A DNA stretch of 23,323 nt, taken from positions 1 to 23,323 of the forward strand of contig JAEWKZ010000065.1 in NCBI GenBank assembly GCA_023393525.1. Reading direction: 5' to 3'. The first letter of the stretch is position 1. Every line of letters starts with the position of its first letter. Shown here piece after piece: positions 6,558-14,020 of this stretch. The translations under genes and the position numbers were made by a program. The stretch is from Pseudomonadota bacterium. GTDB taxonomy: Bacteria > Desulfobacterota > Desulfovibrionia > Desulfovibrionales > Desulfomicrobiaceae. The notes beneath the pieces were generated by a model that was given only the letters and a program-made list of their open reading frames with translations, was not told the DNA's origin and ran no database searches.

Positions 6558-6968
6558 CTACGATTCGACCTCGCCCATCTTGGGCAGCAATTCCTTGGGA
6601 GCCTCGGATTCGTACCGGAAGGTGTGGCTGAAAGGCGTCATCACATCGAGGGCCTGCTCCAGGCTCGCGCCCTCTTCGAGCAGTTTCTCGATCTTGGCGC
6701 GCTCCTTCCACATGTCCCCCAACGGGTCGTGCTCCTTGTTCTTCACCGGCGCCACGACCTTTTCCCAATCATAGGGGTCGGCCTTCTCCTTGGCCACGAT
6801 TTCCCAGTACTCGTCAGGCTTGCGGGCCTTGGAAGGACGCGAGGCCGTGGCCTCGTCCAGAATTTCGGAGAAACGGGGCAGATCCTCGTCCCAGAGGGCG
6901 ATGACGGCCTCGGGCTTCTTGAGCACCTCGCCTTTCTTGCAGCGATAGACCAGATATGAACGGGACAT
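6558..6968 (-). CDS. hypothetical protein, 136 aa
   Basis: A soluble, highly charged protein that I do not recognise, with many Lys and Glu residues and a predicted helical C-terminal half (MWKERAKIEKLLEEGASLEQ). The start is ATG 6968, with GAGG six bases upstream; an in-frame TTG at 6986 would place that Shine-Dalgarno sequence inside the gene and is unlikely. The gene leads into the DUF3124 gene 30 nt downstream and is preceded by the yjjX terminator candidate, so it may be the first gene of a three-gene unit. Confidence 0.7.
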   Translation of the reverse strand: MSRSYLVYRCKKGEVLKKPEAVIALWDEDLPRFSEILDEATASRPSKARKPDEYWEIVAKEKADPYDWEKVVAPVKNKEHDPLGDMWKERAKIEKLLEEGASLEQALDVMTPFSHTFRYESEAPKELLPKMGEVES

Positions 6969-6992
6969 GTTTTCCTCGTTAGGCAAATGGTT

Positions 6993-7025
6993 AAAAAAAA
7001 TCAGAGGCCCATGCGAACCAGGGCC
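6993..7025 (-). terminator. possible intrinsic terminator overlapping the yjjX 3' end
   Basis: On the reverse strand GGCCC (7021-7025) and GGGCC (7006-7010) can pair around a 10-nt loop, followed after five bases by eight T's (6993-7000). The hairpin lies inside the last codons of the YjjX-type gene. The stem is short, so it may be only partly effective. Confidence 0.4.
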
Positions 7026-7516
7026 ATGGACACGGCCGGGCGGCTGTAGTCCATGCGCGTCACCCGCCCGCCGCTCAGGATGCCTATGATGCCCTGGGCG
7101 TAACCGATGCGTTCGTTTTCGGTCAGTCCGGCCCGGCGCACCGCCGGGTCGAGTTCGAGCCCGTCCTCCACCACCAAGCGGGTCACGTCCGGGGGCAGTT
7201 CGAAGGCGGGCCCGAGCCCCAGGTACATTTCCCGACCATCGAAAATGGCGCAGGCCGTCAGGTTCATGTAGCCCGTGTTCGATCCCGGCACTTCGACGAG
7301 GCCGGACTCCAGGGCCACGGACAAAAAACAGTCCGCAAAGGCGTTTCTGGCGCGGTTCTTGGCTCCGCGCAGCGTTTCCTCCAGCCCCAGGGGCTGGTCG
7401 GAAACCTCGGAGGGCGCGGCCACTGGCTGGAACCGCGCCTCGGGAAAACGCGGGGCCATGACCTCTCGGATCGCTCCGAGCTTCACCGGATTCATGGATC
7501 CGACCCTGATGATCAC
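7001..7516 (-). CDS. yjjX: inosine/xanthosine triphosphatase, YjjX (DUF84) family
   Basis: Hydrolyses non-canonical purine nucleotides such as ITP and XTP to keep them out of nucleic acids. The protein has 171 residues, the family length. The N-terminal substrate motif is VGSMNPVKLGAI (residues 5-16). The family signature QPLGLEETLRGAKNRA follows at about 41-56, and ALESGL corresponds to the IEAGI active-site segment of E. coli YjjX. IGYAQGIIGILSGG near the C-terminus matches the conserved GA(I)G region. The start is GTG 7516, preceded by GGAGG at good spacing. The DsrE-like gene lies 103 nt upstream on the same strand, across a hairpin. Confidence 0.85.
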   Translation of the reverse strand: MIIRVGSMNPVKLGAIREVMAPRFPEARFQPVAAPSEVSDQPLGLEETLRGAKNRARNAFADCFLSVALESGLVEVPGSNTGYMNLTACAIFDGREMYLGLGPAFELPPDVTRLVVEDGLELDPAVRRAGLTENERIGYAQGIIGILSGGRVTRMDYSRPAVSMALVRMGL

Positions 7517-7532
7517 GAAAACCTCCTCACAC

Positions 7533-7567
7533 GCGCGGGCGCCCCGGCGGAGCCGATGCGCCCGCGC
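7533..7567 (-). repeat. GC-rich hairpin between the DsrE-like gene and yjjX
   Basis: GCGCGGGCG (7533-7541) and CGCCCGCGC (7559-7567) are perfect 9-bp arms around a 17-nt loop. It sits just ahead of the yjjX Shine-Dalgarno sequence on the reverse strand. No clean T tract follows, so it could be an attenuator, a processing site or a weak terminator. Confidence 0.4.
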
Positions 7568-7619
7568 CGCTGCGGTTCATGGACATTCAGCCGGGCCCTG
7601 GGCCTCGCGGCCTGAATTG

Positions 7620-7964
7620 TCAGAACGTGACAACCTGCCAGCCGGATTCCATGTAGGCGCGCATGGACGGGTGTCCGCTCATGTCGCCGATGAGGGCGAT
7701 GCCCGCCGCCTCGACCCCGGCGGCCACGCCGAGCTTCACGGAGCAGGCCCGGCACGCGCCTTCGAGCAGTCCCGCCTCGCGGACCTTGGCGAAAAGGGCG
7801 GCCAAGGGGTGCTCCGGCTTGACCAGGGCCGGGGCCAGCGCCACGGACGCGCCTTCCATGACGATGCGGACATCGTGGCCGCCCGCGTGCATGTCCAGGG
7901 CGTTCAAAAGCACGTGGATGAAGCACATGGGCTCGCCGTTGAATACGAACAGGACTGTTTTCAT
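7620..7964 (-). CDS. DsrE/F-like family protein
   Basis: A small cytoplasmic alpha/beta protein of 114 residues. It opens with a beta strand (MKTVLFVFNGEP) and has a CxxC pair, C71 and C74 (GACRACSVKLGV), plus C14. Relatives of the DsrE/DsrF/TusD family carry persulfide sulfur on a cysteine, and this arrangement resembles the orphan DsrE-like proteins common in anaerobes. Sulfur transfer is possible but not shown. The gene starts 10 nt after the YdcZ-like gene ends, so the two are co-transcribed. Confidence 0.75.
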   Translation of the reverse strand: MKTVLFVFNGEPMCFIHVLLNALDMHAGGHDVRIVMEGASVALAPALVKPEHPLAALFAKVREAGLLEGACRACSVKLGVAAGVEAAGIALIGDMSGHPSMRAYMESGWQVVTF

Positions 7965-7974
7965 GAGACGCTCC

Positions 7975-8418
7975 TTAAAATTTGCGGATCAGCACCACGC
8001 CGGAGAAAAGCAGGATCGCGCCCAGGACGCGTCCCATCGATATGGGTTGGGACGGGATTCCGAGCCACCCGAAATGATCCATGACCAAAGACATGCCCAT
8101 CTGCCCGGCGATCAAGAGGGCCATGACGCTCATGGCCCCCAGGCGCGGCACGGCGACAATGGTCATGGTCACGAAAAAGGCGCCCATGGATCCGGCCGTC
8201 CAGACCCACCACGGCAGCCCGGTCAACACTTTTCCGTCGGGCCAGGGCAGGCGCAGGGCCAGGCAGAGCAGACCAAGCACCAGCGTGCCGGTCAGAAAGG
8301 AAAAGAACGAGGCCAGATACGGACTGCCCATCAACTGTGCCGCGACCGCGTTCACGGCCGGCTGGACCGGCATGAGACACCCGGCCAGCGCTGTCAAGAC
8401 GAGAATCAGTCCATCCAT
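7975..8418 (-). CDS. DMT-superfamily permease, YdcZ (DUF606) type
   Basis: An inner-membrane protein of 147 residues with about five hydrophobic segments, matching the YdcZ/DUF606 half-size members of the drug/metabolite transporter superfamily. Typical elements are MPVQPAVNAVAAQLMGSP near residue 20, the glycine-rich segment FFSFLTGTLVLGLL, and an ending like GAILLFSGVVLIRKF. Such half-size proteins are thought to work as dimers; the substrate is unknown. ATG 8418 has GGGAG a few bases upstream; the longer frame to 8463 has no binding site. It is the most upstream gene of the reverse-strand series and is divergent from the nitroreductase gene. Confidence 0.83.
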   Translation of the reverse strand: MDGLILVLTALAGCLMPVQPAVNAVAAQLMGSPYLASFFSFLTGTLVLGLLCLALRLPWPDGKVLTGLPWWVWTAGSMGAFFVTMTIVAVPRLGAMSVMALLIAGQMGMSLVMDHFGWLGIPSQPISMGRVLGAILLFSGVVLIRKF

Positions 8419-8485
8419 TGTCGCTCCCTGAAAAAGTACGGTGAATAGGCGATTGCCGCCCACTGAGGGCTTTGATACGGTATGC

Positions 8486-8533
8486 GTCCGCGCTGATCAA
8501 GGAGCGCGGACCACCGGAACAGCCAGTTTCCGG
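8486..8533 (+). repeat. two tandem hairpins upstream of the nitroreductase gene
   Basis: GTCCGCGCT (8486-8494) pairs perfectly with AGCGCGGAC (8503-8511) around an 8-nt loop. CCGGAA (8514-8519) pairs with TTCCGG (8528-8533), also around 8 nt. They lie in the spacer between the divergent YdcZ-like and nitroreductase genes, 23 nt before the nitroreductase start. They could structure its mRNA leader. No known riboswitch pattern is recognised. Confidence 0.45.
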
Positions 8534-8556
8534 AAGCGACACGGGAGAAAGAAACC

Positions 8557-9078
8557 ATGCTCGAAATTTTGCGCCGACGCCGCAGCACCCGCCACTACAC
8601 CCCCCGGGCCATTGAGCCCCAAGTCCTGGAGCAGCTCAGGGAAGCCGTGCTGCGCTCGCCCTCCTCACGGGGGCTCGACCCCTGGGAATTCATTTTCGTC
8701 ACGGACAAGCCCCTGCTTCAAGCCTTGTCCACGGCCAAGCCCCACGGCGCGCATTTTCTGCGCGAGGCCGCACTGGGCGTGGTCGTGCTCGGCAACGAGG
8801 ACAAGGCCGACACCTGGGTCGAGGACTGCGCCATCGCCTCCATCATCCTGCAACTGGCCTGCGAAAGCCTGGGCCTGGGCAGCTGCTGGGTGCAGATCCG
8901 CCTGCGGCCGCACGACCAGGAAAAATCCGCCGAGGAGCGCGTGCGCGAACTTCTGGGCATACCGCCCCATTTGCGGGTTGAATCCATCATCAGCATCGGG
9001 TATCCGGCCAAATCCCTCGCGGGTCACCCCCGCGAAACACTCAAGGATCACACGATCAGGGTCAACACCTACTCATGA
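8557..9078 (+). CDS. nitroreductase family protein
   Basis: A short (173 aa) FMN-binding flavoprotein of the nitroreductase superfamily, expected to reduce nitro groups, quinones or other acceptors with NAD(P)H. The FMN-contact segment RRRSTRHYTPRAIE is at residues 7-20, the second motif ASIILQLACESLGLGSCWVQI at about 101-121, and GIPPHLRVESIISIGYP near 137-153 is the typical ending element. The true substrate is not given by the family. The start has GGGAG upstream. The stop overlaps the Nudix start by 4 nt (ATGA), so these genes form a coupled pair. Confidence 0.9.
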   Translation: MLEILRRRRSTRHYTPRAIEPQVLEQLREAVLRSPSSRGLDPWEFIFVTDKPLLQALSTAKPHGAHFLREAALGVVVLGNEDKADTWVEDCAIASIILQLACESLGLGSCWVQIRLRPHDQEKSAEERVRELLGIPPHLRVESIISIGYPAKSLAGHPRETLKDHTIRVNTYS

Positions 9079-9638
9079 CCATCACAGCCGGTCCCATCCG
9101 CCACGACCGCTACCGCTTCTGTCCGGCCTGCGGCGCTCCCCTGTCGCCGGAACGCCTGCGCCCCGACGAGCCCACCCGCCTGGTCTGCTCGAAATGTTCG
9201 GGCGTGGTCTATCTCGACCCCAAGGTCGTGGCCTGCGTCATCCTCGAAATCGACGGCAAGATCCTGCTCATGCGCCGCAAGCGCCCCGACGACACCCACA
9301 GGTGGCTGCTGCCCGGCGGCTACGTGGACGAAGGGGAGCCCGTCGAACGGGCCGCCATCCGGGAAATCCGCGAAGAGGTGAACCTCGACATCCGCCTGGA
9401 CGCGCTGGTCGGCGTTTTCTCCTATCCCGGCTGGCCGCCGGTCATCATCGTCTACAGCGCCCGGCTGGACAAGGCCGAACCCAGCGCCGGCGAGGAGACG
9501 GAAGCCCTGAACCTCTTCCCCCCCGAGGAAATCCCCTGGGACATGCTGGCCTTTCCCAGCACCCGCGACGCGCTCAGGGCCCATCTCCAGGGCCGGGCTT
9601 GCCAACCCATGCCCCTGACCGTAAACAGCGCGAGTTGA
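9075..9638 (+). CDS. Nudix hydrolase with N-terminal zinc ribbon
   Basis: A protein of 187 residues. A zinc ribbon of two CxxC pairs (C16/C19 and C38/C41) precedes a Nudix domain. The Nudix box is complete: G82, E88, then R96-E97-x-x-E100-E101. The enzyme should cleave a nucleoside diphosphate linked to another group, perhaps NADH, ADP-ribose or a capped nucleotide. The zinc ribbon plus Nudix layout is that of NudC/NUDT-like proteins, but the NudC-specific motif is not evident, so the substrate is open. It is translationally coupled to the nitroreductase. Linking an NAD(P)H-using enzyme to an NAD-type hydrolase is suggestive only. Confidence 0.87.
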   Translation: MTITAGPIRHDRYRFCPACGAPLSPERLRPDEPTRLVCSKCSGVVYLDPKVVACVILEIDGKILLMRRKRPDDTHRWLLPGGYVDEGEPVERAAIREIREEVNLDIRLDALVGVFSYPGWPPVIIVYSARLDKAEPSAGEETEALNLFPPEEIPWDMLAFPSTRDALRAHLQGRACQPMPLTVNSAS

Positions 9639-9669
9639 CATCGACACCCTAGAGCATTCAAGGATCATC

Positions 9670-11340
9670 ATGGACACTCCATCCACGCCCGCGCATTTTT
9701 TGCGCGCCATCATCGAAGAAGATCTCAAGAACAAAAAGAACGAAGGCCGGGTCTTCACCCGTTTCCCTCCCGAGCCCAACGGCTTCCTGCACATCGGCCA
9801 CGCCAAGTCCATCTGCCTGAATTTCGGCCTGGCCCGCGACTACGGCGGACGCTGCCACCTGCGTTTCGACGACACCAATCCCGGCAAGGAGGACCCGGTC
9901 TACGTGGCCTCCATCAAGGAGGACGTGCGCTGGCTGGGCTTCGACTGGGGCGGGCACCTCTACCACGCCTCCGACTATTTCGAGCGTCTCTACGCCTTCG
10001 CCGAGGAGCTGATCTCCAAGGGCAAGGCCTACGTCTGCTCCCTGTCCGCCGAGGAGGTGCGCCTGTACCGGGGCACCCTGACCGAACCCGGCAAAAACAG
10101 CCCCTACCGCGATCGCTCCGTGGAGGAGAACCTGGACCTCTTCCGGCGCATGCGGGCGGGCGAATTCCCCGAAGGGACGCACATCCTGCGCGCCAAGATC
10201 GACATGGCCTCGCCGAACATGAACATGCGCGACCCGGCCCTGTACCGCATCCTGCACCAGGAGCATCAGAACACGGGAAATGCCTGGTGCATCTACCCCA
10301 TGTACGATTTCGCCCACGGCCTGTCCGATTCCCTGGAGCACATCACCCATTCCATCTGCACCCTGGAGTTCGCGGACCACAAGCCCCTCTACGACTGGAT
10401 CCTGGACCAGCTCGACGTGCCCAGCCGGCCCAGGCAGTACGAGTTCAACCGCCTGAACATCAACTACACCGTGACCAGCAAGCGCAAGCTCAAGACCCTG
10501 GTCGAAAACGAGGTGGTGACGGGCTGGAACGACCCGCGCATGCCCACCATCTCGGGCCTGCGCCGCCGGGGTTTTCCGCCCGCGGCCATCCGCGACTTCT
10601 GCGAACGCGCAGGGGTCAGCCGCTCGGACAGCTGCGTGGACATGGGCGTGCTTGAAAACTGCGTGCGCGAAAACCTGGACGCGGCCGCGCCCCGGGCCAT
10701 GGCCGTGCTGCGCCCGATAAAGCTCATCATCGAGAACTATCCGGCGGACAAGGAAGAATTCTTCGAGCTGGCCAACCACCCCAAAAACCCGGACATGGGC
10801 AGCCGCACGGTCGGCTTTTCCCGCGAAGTCTACATCGAAGCCGAAGACTTCATGGAAAACCCCCCGGGCAAGTACTTCCGCCTCTCCCCGGGCCGCGAGG
10901 TGCGCCTGCGCGGAGCCTATCTGGTGACCTGCCGGGACGTGCTGAAAAAATCCGACGGCACCATCAAGGCCGTGATCTGCACCTACGATCCCCAAAGCCG
11001 TGGCGGAGACGCCCCGGACGGCCGCAAGGTCAAGGGCACCCTGCACTGGGTCGGGGCCAGGCACTGCGCCGAGGCCGAGGTGCGTCTCTACGACCGCCTC
11101 TTCACGGTGGAGTCTCCGGGCAAAGATGCGGATTTCCTGACCCAGATCAACGACGCCTCCCTGGAAGTCCTGACCGGATGCAAGGTGGAGGAATCCCTGA
11201 CCCGGGCCGAACCCGAGGCGCGATTCCAGTTCGAGCGCCAAGGCTACTTCTGTGCGGACCGCTTCGACCATGCCCCCGGCCGCCCGGTCTTCAACCGGAC
11301 GGTCACCCTGCGCGACTCGTGGGCCAAGGTGGACAAATAG
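9670..11340 (+). CDS. glnS: glutaminyl-tRNA synthetase
   Basis: Charges tRNA-Gln with glutamine using ATP. The 556 residues align closely along the whole length with E. coli GlnRS as I recall it. The class I motifs are HIGH at residues 41-44, inside RFPPEPNGFLHIGHAKS, and VTSKR at 268-272 in place of the KMSKS-like loop. The anticodon-binding beta barrels fill the C-terminal half, ending FNRTVTLRDSWAKV. AAGGA lies seven bases before ATG 9670. Having GlnRS means this organism need not rely on the transamidation route for Gln-tRNA, as also seen in several Desulfovibrio-type bacteria. The Bpt gene follows 79 nt downstream. Confidence 0.96.
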   Translation: MDTPSTPAHFLRAIIEEDLKNKKNEGRVFTRFPPEPNGFLHIGHAKSICLNFGLARDYGGRCHLRFDDTNPGKEDPVYVASIKEDVRWLGFDWGGHLYHASDYFERLYAFAEELISKGKAYVCSLSAEEVRLYRGTLTEPGKNSPYRDRSVEENLDLFRRMRAGEFPEGTHILRAKIDMASPNMNMRDPALYRILHQEHQNTGNAWCIYPMYDFAHGLSDSLEHITHSICTLEFADHKPLYDWILDQLDVPSRPRQYEFNRLNINYTVTSKRKLKTLVENEVVTGWNDPRMPTISGLRRRGFPPAAIRDFCERAGVSRSDSCVDMGVLENCVRENLDAAAPRAMAVLRPIKLIIENYPADKEEFFELANHPKNPDMGSRTVGFSREVYIEAEDFMENPPGKYFRLSPGREVRLRGAYLVTCRDVLKKSDGTIKAVICTYDPQSRGGDAPDGRKVKGTLHWVGARHCAEAEVRLYDRLFTVESPGKDADFLTQINDASLEVLTGCKVEESLTRAEPEARFQFERQGYFCADRFDHAPGRPVFNRTVTLRDSWAKVDK

Positions 11341-11419
11341 AATTCGAACCCGCCGGACGGCGCGGCCCGGTTCCCACGGACCCGCCCTCCGGCCGCGGCA
11401 AGGAGCGCCTGCGCGGATC

Positions 11420-12175
11420 ATGATCCTCTATTCGCACCCGGAGCTTTCACCGCCCGCGCCCTGCCCCTATCTGCCGGACCGGAACCTGGTGTACTCCTTT
11501 TTCTTCGCCGACAGCGTCAGCGCCGGCGAGCTTTCCTGGTTCCTGTCCAGAGGCTGGCGCAAGTTCGGACATTATTTCTTCCGTCCGGCCTGCCCGGAGT
11601 GCCGCGCCTGCACCCCGCTGCGCGTGCCTGTCCGCCGCTTTTCGCCCAGCCGCGGCCAGAAGCGCGTCCTGCGCCGCTGCGCCCATGTACGGGTCAGCTT
11701 CGGGCAGCTCCGCTACGAAAAAGAACTTTTTGATCTGTATCATACACATTCGTTGCTGCGTTTCGGACAAGAGAGCGGCTTTGACGAGTTCATCGCCAAC
11801 CTGCACTCTCCGTCCTGCCCGTCCCTGCTGGCCCGCTACGAGGAAAACGGACGCCTGCTCGGAGCCGGGTATCTGGATCTGTGCGACGACGGGCTGAGCT
11901 CCGTCTATTTCGTCTTCGATCCCGCCTCCGGGCACTTGAGCCCCGGCGTTTTCAGCGTGCTGCGCGAAATAGAGGAGGCCAAAAACATGGGTCTTTCCCA
12001 CTACTACCTGGGCTATGTCGTTCCCGGATGCGAACGCATGGCCTACAAGGCCGGATTCCATCCGCACCAGCTTTTCAGCTGGGATGACGAACTCTGGCAC
12101 GAACCGGGCGAAGAGCCGGAACCTCCTTCCCCCGGTCTGATTCGCCCTTTTTCGGGGTGGACAGGTCCGAATTAG
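11420..12175 (+). CDS. bpt: aspartate/glutamate leucyltransferase, Bpt family
   Basis: A protein of 251 residues of the Bpt/ATE1 aminoacyl-transferase family. These enzymes transfer leucine from Leu-tRNA to N-terminal Asp or Glu, marking the protein for ClpS/ClpAP degradation. The N-terminal cysteine cluster is CPYLPDR (C15) and PACPECRAC (C58, C61, C64). The C-terminal acetyltransferase-fold signature includes SVYFVFDPASGHLSPGVFSV and GYVVPGCERMAYKAGF. The ATG at 11420 lacks a well-spaced Shine-Dalgarno sequence (AAGGAG is 14 nt away), so initiation may be weak or the start may lie slightly elsewhere. ClpS is not in the window. Being next to glnS puts two aminoacyl-tRNA-using genes in a row. 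Confidence 0.88.
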   Translation: MILYSHPELSPPAPCPYLPDRNLVYSFFFADSVSAGELSWFLSRGWRKFGHYFFRPACPECRACTPLRVPVRRFSPSRGQKRVLRRCAHVRVSFGQLRYEKELFDLYHTHSLLRFGQESGFDEFIANLHSPSCPSLLARYEENGRLLGAGYLDLCDDGLSSVYFVFDPASGHLSPGVFSVLREIEEAKNMGLSHYYLGYVVPGCERMAYKAGFHPHQLFSWDDELWHEPGEEPEPPSPGLIRPFSGWTGPN

Positions 12176-12216
12176 GGATTACAATTCATCGTAATTTTAC
12201 GAAACAAGGAGCCGCC

Positions 12217-13401
12217 ATGGAACACAGAAACGTATATTTCGACAACAACGCCACCACGCCCCTGCACCCGGGCGTGAAGGAAGCGCTGATAGAAGGTCTT
12301 GAGATATTTGGAAACCCGTCCAGCATGCACGGCTTTGGCCGCGAGGCGCGGGAAAAGATAGAGGAAGCGCGGGAGAAGGTTGCCTCCTTCATCGGCGCCG
12401 ACGCAAGCGAAATCCTCTTCGTCGGCAGCGGATCCGAAGCCAACAACACCGTGCTCTCCCTGCTGCATTGCGACAGCACTCGCTGCTCCTGCGCCCTGAG
12501 CGGACGCAGCGGCCTGGTGACCACGGTCATCGAGCACCCGTGCGTACTGAACACGGCCCACGATCTCAGGCGCAAAAGCCACGAGGTCACCTATCTGTCC
12601 GTGGACAGGCACGGCCGCATCGATCTGGAAGAACTGCGCCGCGCGGTTACGGACAAGGTCGGACTTGTGTCCATTATGATGGCCAACAACGAGATCGGCA
12701 CCATCCAGGACATCAAGGAGGCGGCCCGCATCGCGCACGAGGGCGGGGCCCTGTTCCACACCGACGCGGTGCAGGCCGTGGGCAAGATACCGGTGGACGT
12801 GCGCGACCTGGACGTGGACTTTCTGACCATTTCAGCCCATAAACTCTATGGGCCCAAGGGCATCGGGGCCTTGTACGTCAAAAAAGGCGCGCCCTACTGC
12901 CCCCTGATTCTCGGCGGGCACCAGGAGCACGGCCGCCGCGCGGGCACGGAGAATTCCCTGGGCATCATCGGCTTCGGCAAGGCGGTGGAGCTGCGCGGGC
13001 TGGAGATGGAAGAGGAGGAAAAACGCCTGCTCGAACTCAAGAACATTCTGAGGGACGGCATCGCCAAGGCCATTCCCGACGCCCTTTTCATGGGCCACCC
13101 GGAACATTGCCTGCCGGGAACGCTCAGCGTTTCCTTCGCCGGGGCCGAGGGCGAGGCCATTCTGTTGTACCTCGACCTGGCCGGAATCGCCGTTTCCACG
13201 GGTTCAGCCTGCGCCTCGGGCTCCCTGGACCCGTCCCACGTCATCATGGCCACGGGCGTGCCGGTGGAGAACGCCCACGGCTCGGTGCGCATCAGCCTGG
13301 GTCGGGAGAACACCCTGGAAGACGTACAGTACATGCTCCACCACCTCCCCCTCATCATCGACCGCATCCGGACCATGTCCACTGCGTACAGGAGAAGATA
13401 A
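12217..13401 (+). CDS. nifS: cysteine desulfurase, NifS type
   Basis: A PLP enzyme of 394 residues that takes sulfur from cysteine as a persulfide and hands it to a scaffold. The opening VYFDNNATTPLHP, the lysine that holds PLP in SAHKLYGPKG (K209), the HTDAVQAVGK segment (181-190) and the mobile-loop STGSACASG with catalytic C332 are all present. One oddity is an insertion around residues 84-98 carrying three extra cysteines (C85, C90, C92). AAGGAG stands eight bases before ATG 12217. The next gene, 1 nt after the stop, is the NifU-type scaffold; the pairing makes its role in general Fe-S cluster synthesis clear. The bpt gene ends 41 nt upstream. Confidence 0.93.
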   Translation: MEHRNVYFDNNATTPLHPGVKEALIEGLEIFGNPSSMHGFGREAREKIEEAREKVASFIGADASEILFVGSGSEANNTVLSLLHCDSTRCSCALSGRSGLVTTVIEHPCVLNTAHDLRRKSHEVTYLSVDRHGRIDLEELRRAVTDKVGLVSIMMANNEIGTIQDIKEAARIAHEGGALFHTDAVQAVGKIPVDVRDLDVDFLTISAHKLYGPKGIGALYVKKGAPYCPLILGGHQEHGRRAGTENSLGIIGFGKAVELRGLEMEEEEKRLLELKNILRDGIAKAIPDALFMGHPEHCLPGTLSVSFAGAEGEAILLYLDLAGIAVSTGSACASGSLDPSHVIMATGVPVENAHGSVRISLGRENTLEDVQYMLHHLPLIIDRIRTMSTAYRRR

Positions 13402-13402
13402 G

Positions 13403-14005
13403 ATGGCAAAATGGACCTACTCGGACAAGGTGAAGGACCACTTCATGAACCCGCGCAACATCCTGCGCGAGGACAACGAGGCGGATTTCCACGGCATAGG
13501 ACAGACCGGCAACATCAAGTGCGGCGACGAGATGATCGTCTACATCAAGGTCGACCCGGACAAGCTGACCATCACCGACTGCAAGTGGCGCACCTACGGC
13601 TGCGCCAGCGCCATCGCGAGCACCTCGATCCTCTCGGAGATGGTCATCGGCATGACCCTGGACCAGGCCTACGCCATCACCGCCAAGGACATCCTGAAGG
13701 AACTCGACGGCCTGCCCGACAACAAGGTGCACTGCTCGGTGCTGGGCGACAAGGCCCTGCGCGCCGCCATCGACGACTACTACGCCAAGAACGGCATGCA
13801 GGACCGCATCAAGACCCAAAGCGCGAAAATCGTGTGCGAATGCATGCAGGTCACGGACGAGGACATCGAGCACGCGGTGCTGGAAGGGGCCAGGAGCTTT
13901 TCCGAATTGCAGGACATGACCAAGATCGGCACGGGCTGCGGTGAATGCCAGGAAAACGCCCAGGCCGTGATGTCGGGCTACATCCAGAAACACTTCGGCC
14001 TCTAG
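13403..14005 (+). CDS. nifU: Fe-S scaffold NifU, N-terminal plus BFD-like domains
   Basis: A scaffold of 200 residues on which the partner NifS assembles clusters. An IscU-like domain (residues 1-130) keeps the three scaffold cysteines: C40 in IKCGDEM, C67 in YGCASAIASTSILSEM and C111 in VHCSVLGDKAL. A BFD-like [2Fe-2S] domain follows with C145 and C147 (CEC) and C179 and C182 (CGEC). The C-terminal Nfu domain of the full Azotobacter NifU is absent, so this is the shorter two-domain form. Its gene is preceded by nifS by one base and followed 15 nt later by the TIGR01777 epimerase gene. Confidence 0.93.
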   Translation: MAKWTYSDKVKDHFMNPRNILREDNEADFHGIGQTGNIKCGDEMIVYIKVDPDKLTITDCKWRTYGCASAIASTSILSEMVIGMTLDQAYAITAKDILKELDGLPDNKVHCSVLGDKALRAAIDDYYAKNGMQDRIKTQSAKIVCECMQVTDEDIEHAVLEGARSFSELQDMTKIGTGCGECQENAQAVMSGYIQKHFGL

Positions 14006-14020
14006 GGGCGGGAGGAAGCC

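Noticed and set aside
11341..11352. GGTTCGAATT-like sequence resembling a tRNA T-arm (reverse strand), similar also at about 14857 forward
   Set aside because: No acceptor or anticodon arms can be built around it; both positions overlap protein-coding context.
9658..11421. A 587-codon reverse open frame opposite glnS
   Set aside because: It mirrors the GlnRS gene, has no domain pattern, and no Shine-Dalgarno sequence.
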